Of a DNA stretch of 17,781 bases, positions 13,636 to 17,781 are shown one piece after another; the stretch's first letter is position 1; every line of letters begins with the position of its first letter. Position numbers and translations under genes: made by a program. Source of the stretch: JBHENW01 sp046261875 (GTDB taxonomy: Bacteria > Acidobacteriota > Thermoanaerobaculia > UBA5066 > Gp7-AA6); contig JBHENW010000046.1 of NCBI GenBank assembly GCA_046261875.1, positions 1-17,781 of the forward strand. Direction: 5' to 3'. Below the pieces are notes generated by a model. That model made no database searches. It was not told where the DNA came from and saw only the letters and a list, made by a program, of their open reading frames with translations.

Positions 13636-15030
13636 ATGAGCCTGACCTTCTTGCGATCACGAACCGCGCGGGCCGGGGCGGGCCTGGCGCTCCTCGCCCT
13701 GACCCTTGTTCTTCCCATGTCGCTGACGGCGGCCGAGTTTCACGTCTCACCGACCGGGCGTCCGGCGGGCGATGGCAGTGCGCAGAATCCGTGGGATCTG
13801 CGCACGGCTCTTGCCCATCCGGCGTCGGTGCGTCCGGGGGACACGATCTGGCTGCGCGGGGGGACATACCCGGGCAGCTACCAAAGCGTGCTGAGGGGCA
13901 CGTCGGGCGCTCCCATCAAGGTTCGCCAGTATCCGGGTGAGCGGGCGACGCTTCAGGGCAACGAGCCGCGCGACGTCGCCACGCTGACCGTTCGAGGCGG
14001 GCATGCCTGGTACATGGGCTTCGAGATCACGAATACCGCTTCGCGTCGTTCATTTGGGCCCGGCAGCTCTGCCGAACCCTTCGGCGACGGGCTCCTGACT
14101 CTCGGGGATCATCTGAAGCTCATCAATCTGGTGATTCACGACAACTCGCAGGGGGTTCAGTTCACCTCGCGCTCCCCCGACTCGGAGTTGTACGGATGCT
14201 TGATCTACTACAACGGCACGGTGGGCACCGACCGTGGCCACGGCCATGCCATTTACACGCAGAACGAGACGGGGGCCAAGCGGATCGTGGACAACCTCAT
14301 CTTTATGGGGTTTGCCGGAGGGATGCACATCTACGGGTCCTCGGTTGCCCACCTCAACAATTTCGAGGTCCGAGGGAACACGTTTTTCCAGCAGGGTGAG
14401 TTGCACGAGGGTACGAACAACTGGGTCATGGGGGGCACCACGGGCAACCCGGGCCTGACCAACCTCGTTTTCAGCGGGAACTACGGCTACAACTCGGGAA
14501 AGGCGAGCGGGGGCGGCAGCGTCGGCTTCTATTCTCCCTGTCGCAACGTCCTGGTCTCCAACAACTATCTGGCCAGCCACACCCGATCTCCGCTTCTCTC
14601 GATAGGCAAGCACTGCAACACAGCCGAAGTGCGTATGAGAGGCAACTTCCTCTACGGCCGCAGCGTCGGCTTTTCCTCGTCGAGCTTTCCCGACAACACC
14701 TATCTGCTCGGAACGACTCCTCCCACGGGCACGCGTGTTTTCGTACGGCCGAACCAGTACGAGCCCGGCCGCGCGAACATCACCGTCTTCAACTGGGACC
14801 ACAGGAGCACCGTCGACGTCAACGTGGGCAGCATCCTGCCCGTGGGCGCTCGCTACGAGCTGCGCAACTCACAGGACTTCTTCGGCCCGCCGGTCCTCTC
14901 GGGAACCTACGACGGCAGGCCTCTCCGGGTGCCCATGTCGGGCCTGCGGACCGCCACGCCCCATGGGTGGCCCGCTCCGCGGCCGACCGGGCCTGAGTTC
15001 AACGCCTTCGTCCTGATGCGTACGCGGTAG
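13636..15030 (+). CDS. Secreted right-handed beta-helix protein, pectate-lyase-like fold
   Basis: A 464-residue protein. A signal peptide is clear: basic residues at 7-12, hydrophobic stretch 15-27 and a likely cut near Ala33. The mature start EFHVSPTGRPAGDGSAQNPW, then LRTALAHPASVRPGDTIWLRGGTY, matches secreted beta-helix proteins related to polysaccharide lyases and epimerases. Repeated short beta-coil units follow, rich in N, G and V (LKLINLVIHDNSQGVQF, IVDNLIFMGFAGGMHIYG, VLVSNNYLASH). A distinctive GHGHAIY lies at 201-207. The enzyme activity and substrate cannot be told; a role on an extracellular polysaccharide is a family-level guess, and no catalytic residues could be assigned. The last 100 residues are less repetitive and may be a separate beta-sandwich. 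It converges with the dehydrogenase-like gene 90 bases downstream. Confidence 0.85.
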   Translation: MSLTFLRSRTARAGAGLALLALTLVLPMSLTAAEFHVSPTGRPAGDGSAQNPWDLRTALAHPASVRPGDTIWLRGGTYPGSYQSVLRGTSGAPIKVRQYPGERATLQGNEPRDVATLTVRGGHAWYMGFEITNTASRRSFGPGSSAEPFGDGLLTLGDHLKLINLVIHDNSQGVQFTSRSPDSELYGCLIYYNGTVGTDRGHGHAIYTQNETGAKRIVDNLIFMGFAGGMHIYGSSVAHLNNFEVRGNTFFQQGELHEGTNNWVMGGTTGNPGLTNLVFSGNYGYNSGKASGGGSVGFYSPCRNVLVSNNYLASHTRSPLLSIGKHCNTAEVRMRGNFLYGRSVGFSSSSFPDNTYLLGTTPPTGTRVFVRPNQYEPGRANITVFNWDHRSTVDVNVGSILPVGARYELRNSQDFFGPPVLSGTYDGRPLRVPMSGLRTATPHGWPAPRPTGPEFNAFVLMRTR

Positions 15031-15094
15031 GGTTCGATCGACAACGGGGACGACTCGAAGAACCCTCGGCAGGAAACCGGACGAGCCGAATCTG

Positions 15095-15111
15095 CGGCCG
15101 GAGCCCGGCCG
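15095..15111. terminator. Possible bidirectional terminator hairpin
   Basis: A perfect inverted repeat with 7-base GC arms CGGCCGG and CCGGCCG around a 3-base loop lies in the 90-base gap between two convergent genes. Its place fits a shared terminator, but no run of T follows on either strand, so intrinsic termination is not assured. Confidence 0.45.
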
Positions 15112-15120
15112 ACGCTGCGG

Positions 15121-17781
15121 TTACTGGAAGTACCCGCTGACGTCGACAATGAGGTGGACGGTGCCCCGAGCCTGGTCGCACCGCACCTTGAAACGTGTGT
15201 GAACGTCGAGCCCGACCATCGCCTGATTGGCTCGCGTCTGCGCCACCCTGTAATTGATCGTCGATGCCCCGGGCATCAGGCGGTCGGCCGGATACACGCG
15301 GAGGTTTCCGGGCGCGGATGCGCCCACGACGGTCAGGTTCGCTGCGAGAGCCCGGGCAGTCGCGGGTATCCCGCAGCGGTTGTCGGCTCCGAAGGTGCGA
15401 TCCGCGCCGGCTGAGAGGGGCGGCCCTCCGACCGGATCGGTTGGCCGACGCGTATCGATCAGGCGGCAAGGCCGCACCGTGTAGAAGCGCAGGGACGAGC
15501 GCCCGTTCGGGGGCGGAGTCGGAGTCCGGGTCACCGGGAGCGGTGTCCGGGTCCGCGTCCGGGTCGCCGTGGGAGTCGGGGTTCGAGTCGGCGTTCGGGT
15601 CCGTGTCCGGGTCGGCGTCCCGGGACCCAGTGTCGCCGTGCGGGTCGGCGTACGGGTGGGCGTGCGCGTGAGGGTGCGGGTGGGCGTACGCGTCGGTGTC
15701 GGCGTTGGGGTCGGCGCCACGGCCGTATGGGTCCGCGTGGGAGTCCGCGTGGCGGTCGGCGCAGGGGCCGTCGGAGTCAGGGTCGCCGTCGCCGCCGGCG
15801 CCGTGGGCGTCCGAGTCGGGGTCCACGTGGGCGTGGGTGTCCGCGTCGGGGTCCAGGTGCGCGTGGGCGTCCGCGTCACGGTCCGCGTCGGTGTTTGCGT
15901 TGGCGTCGCGGGCGTGATGTCGCGGAACGTCGCCGTGTAAGTCGTGTCGCCTCCAGGGGTTGAAATGTCGTGGACCGCGGCGCCGCCGTCCGACCAGGAG
16001 ACGAACTCCCAGGTCCGACCGGCCAGCGTTTGCGGCGAAACGACGCCCAGGGCCCGGTCCATCCCGACGACGCTCACGACGGCGACCGGGGCGGTCACGG
16101 GCTGGCCGTCGAGCGTCAGGGAGAGCCCCGCTGGATTCGTCGCGAGCGTCAGGTCCGCGGTTCGGGGTCTGATGTCGCGGAAGGTCGAGTGGCTCAGCCC
16201 ATCGGAGTCCTGGACCGTCAGGCGGATCCGGTACCAGACGTTCGCCGAGGTCTCACCGCTCGTGGGAAGCGTGACCGAGCCGGAAGTGGACCCGCTGCCC
16301 GGCGAGAGAAACGGGTGCGTGTGGGTATCGTGGTGGAAGACGACCTCCCACGTGAACGCGCTGCCCGAGAGCGCGCCGTCCTCCGCGTCGACCCCCGTTC
16401 CGGCGTAGGCAATCGTCTCTCCCCCCGAGAACAGGGTATCCGCGGAGGGCGCCGTGATCGTCGCGACCGGAGCGGTGTTCGTCGTCACGGTCACGATCGC
16501 CTCGCTGCTCGTCGCGCTGCCCGCCGCGTTCGTCACCCGGCAACGGAAACGCGCCAGGTGATCGGCCAGCGCGGCGGACGGGAGCGTGTAAGTCGAAGAC
16601 GTCGCCCCGGAGATGTCGGATCCGTTGCGTTGCCACTGGTAGGACAGCGGCGCGGTGCCCGATGCACTGACCGACAACGTCGCGGCGTCGCCGAGGGACA
16701 CGGTCAGATTGACCGGGTTCTGCGTGATGCTCGGTGCTGTGGACCCCGCGTACCGGACCCGGTATACGGACCCGCTCCCCCGCGCGAGGTAGTAAAGGGA
16801 GCCGTCCGCGCCGACTTGCAGATCCACGGGCGCGGAAATGCCCGTCGCGAAAGAGGAGACCGAGCCATTGGAGGGATCCAGTCGCTTGATCCAGTCCCCA
16901 CAGTAGTCCGCGAAAAAGTAGTCGTCCGTGTAATCGCTCGGGAACGGGGTCGCGCCCGGGCGGTAAAAGGCGCCGCCGGTGATTGCGCAACTGCCGCCGG
17001 ATTGCTTGTAAGCGTGAATCGGGTTGCGATAGCTCCCGTTGGCGCACGCCCCTTCGCACGCCGGCCAGCCGTAGTTTGCCCCGCGGATGACCTCGTTGAT
17101 TTCCTCCCAGGAATCCTGCCCGACGTCGTTGACGAACGTCTTTCCGCTCACGGGATGGACCGCGAAGGTGAAGGGATTGCGCAGGCCCAGGGCCCAGATG
17201 GCGCGATCGATCCCGACGGCCGACCCGTAGAAAGGGTTGTCCGTCGGGATGGATCCGTCGGCGTTGATCCGGAGCATCTTCCCGAGCAGGTTGGAGGTGG
17301 TTTGCGCGTTGGCCGAATTCGCGTTGTCGCCGACGGCAATGTACAGCTTGCCGTCGGTGCCGAAGTGCATCGCTCCGCCATTGTGATTGGTCGCGCTGGA
17401 GAGTGGGTCCAGGTCCAGGAGCACGGTCTCGCTCCCGGCGGCGGCAACGTCTCCGCTGGCAGTGAAGCGGCTGACCCGGTTATGGGTATTTGGTGAGGTC
17501 GCAGTGTAGTACACGTACACGTAGTTGTTCGACGAGAAGCTCGGATCGAACGCGACCCCGAGCAGACCTCGCTCGCCGGCCGAACTGACCGTGAGAGCCA
17601 CGAACGGGGTCGAGAGGAGCGCGCCGTTCTTGATCACGCGCAGCTTCCCGGCCTGCTGGCAGACGAAGATCCTTCCGTCGGGGGCGATGGCCATCGCCGT
17701 GGGGCTCGAGAGTCCCGAGGCCAGCACGCTCTCGGTGAATCCTCCCGGAAGAGACGCAGCGCGCGCATTGGAATCGAGCGC
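15121..17781 (-). CDS. Secreted glucose/sorbosone dehydrogenase-like protein with Ig-like domains, TPT linker and C-terminal domain (5' end missing)
   Basis: The frame stays open to the right edge, so the start and any signal peptide are outside; 886 residues are visible. In-window order is: a six-bladed beta-propeller of the PQQ sugar dehydrogenase (GSDH) family (about 1-345), with NHNGGAMHFGTDGKLYIAVG, LGLRNPFTFAVHP, DVGQDSWEEIN and GANYGWPACEG; an Ig-like domain (about 349-434, with LSYQWQRNGSDISG); a PKD/fibronectin-like segment (about 436-540); a small repeat domain with FVSWSDGG (about 540-622); a Thr/Pro/Arg linker (623-758); and a C-terminal domain (759-886) with three cysteines, ending DVSGYFQ. 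GSDH proteins oxidize sugars with PQQ in the periplasm or outside the cell; activity here is not proven and the substrate is unknown. The domain series suggests a secreted, surface-displayed or polymer-binding protein. Confidence 0.92.
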   Translation of the reverse strand, partial: ALDSNARAASLPGGFTESVLASGLSSPTAMAIAPDGRIFVCQQAGKLRVIKNGALLSTPFVALTVSSAGERGLLGVAFDPSFSSNNYVYVYYTATSPNTHNRVSRFTASGDVAAAGSETVLLDLDPLSSATNHNGGAMHFGTDGKLYIAVGDNANSANAQTTSNLLGKMLRINADGSIPTDNPFYGSAVGIDRAIWALGLRNPFTFAVHPVSGKTFVNDVGQDSWEEINEVIRGANYGWPACEGACANGSYRNPIHAYKQSGGSCAITGGAFYRPGATPFPSDYTDDYFFADYCGDWIKRLDPSNGSVSSFATGISAPVDLQVGADGSLYYLARGSGSVYRVRYAGSTAPSITQNPVNLTVSLGDAATLSVSASGTAPLSYQWQRNGSDISGATSSTYTLPSAALADHLARFRCRVTNAAGSATSSEAIVTVTTNTAPVATITAPSADTLFSGGETIAYAGTGVDAEDGALSGSAFTWEVVFHHDTHTHPFLSPGSGSTSGSVTLPTSGETSANVWYRIRLTVQDSDGLSHSTFRDIRPRTADLTLATNPAGLSLTLDGQPVTAPVAVVSVVGMDRALGVVSPQTLAGRTWEFVSWSDGGAAVHDISTPGGDTTYTATFRDITPATPTQTPTRTVTRTPTRTWTPTRTPTPTWTPTRTPTAPAATATLTPTAPAPTATRTPTRTHTAVAPTPTPTPTRTPTRTLTRTPTRTPTRTATLGPGTPTRTRTRTPTRTPTPTATRTRTRTPLPVTRTPTPPPNGRSSLRFYTVRPCRLIDTRRPTDPVGGPPLSAGADRTFGADNRCGIPATARALAANLTVVGASAPGNLRVYPADRLMPGASTINYRVAQTRANQAMVGLDVHTRFKVRCDQARGTVHLIVDVSGYFQ
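15508..15915 (-). repeat. Threonine/proline/arginine repeat tract inside the dehydrogenase-like gene
   Basis: About 408 bases encode 136 residues built almost wholly from TPT, RTPT and TRT units with a few W, A, L and V insertions. At DNA level it is a degenerate 6- and 12-base tandem repeat, so the + strand is strongly rich in G and T and poor in A. It links the globular N-terminal domains to the C-terminal domain and is probably an extended, flexible, possibly O-glycosylated stalk. Such tracts are prone to length change by recombination or slippage and to misassembly. Confidence 0.92.

Noticed and set aside
15569..15940. + strand frame encoding a GVRVGVRV repeat protein
   Set aside because: It is only the reverse reading of the TPT repeat tract; repeats give open frames on both strands.
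15970..17496. 508-codon + strand frame opposite the dehydrogenase-like gene
   Set aside because: Antisense to a gene with clear propeller and Ig motifs; composition is typical of a high-GC shadow.
1..17781. tRNA, rRNA, CRISPR, insertion sequence, phage or toxin-antitoxin features
   Set aside because: Looked for on both strands by eye; no cloverleaf with conserved loops, no regularly spaced repeats, no transposase or integrase motifs were seen.

Overview
The window is high-GC bacterial DNA with almost no non-coding sequence. It carries a standard chromosomal housekeeping block, so it is chromosome rather than plasmid or phage. The gene order rplM-rpsI-rpsB-tsf-pyrH-frr, together with large secreted proteins carrying TPT/RTPT linkers and a C-terminal domain that begins near 'RFYTVRPCRLIDTR' and ends 'GYFQ', suggests a member of the Acidobacteriota or a related soil or sediment lineage. 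That assignment is inferred from recall of similar proteins, not from a search.

Layout from left to right. Positions 1-6851 (+) hold the 3' end of a non-ribosomal peptide synthetase (NRPS) cluster. The first gene is the tail of a module whose adenylation domain is interrupted by an N-methyltransferase and which ends in a carrier domain. The second is a complete C-A-PCP-TE termination module whose ten specificity positions read DAWQFGLIDK, a signature I associate with glutamine. The third is a Sfp-type phosphopantetheinyl transferase that would activate the carrier domains. The first two genes overlap by 4 bases, and the third is likely translated from within the end of the second. Together they predict a peptide ending ...-(N-methyl-Xaa)-Gln, released by the thioesterase. 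Upstream modules lie outside the window.

Positions 6864-8663 hold ispD (-, isoprenoid synthesis) and, divergently, a SAM methyltransferase with an N-terminal zinc ribbon (+). Positions 8660-12703 (-) are the translation block: rplM, rpsI, rpsB, tsf, pyrH and frr, read right to left. It has a good sigma-70-like promoter at 12786-12814 and several small intergenic hairpins. rpsB appears to start at CTG and rpsI at TTG.

Positions 12880-13548 (-) encode a LuxR-type regulator with a degenerate receiver domain. Positions 13636-15030 (+) encode a secreted right-handed beta-helix protein. Positions 15121-17781 (-) encode most of a secreted PQQ-type glucose/sorbosone dehydrogenase-like protein with Ig-like domains, a 136-residue threonine/proline/arginine repeat linker and a conserved-looking C-terminal domain. 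Its start lies beyond the right edge.

No tRNA, rRNA, CRISPR array, insertion sequence or attachment site was recognised, and no gene-free stretch exceeds about 180 bases. I found no clearly new biological system. The most notable points are the readable NRPS code and methylation logic, the CTG start of rpsB, the receiver domain lacking its phosphoacceptor aspartate, and the repeat-linked C-terminal domain.
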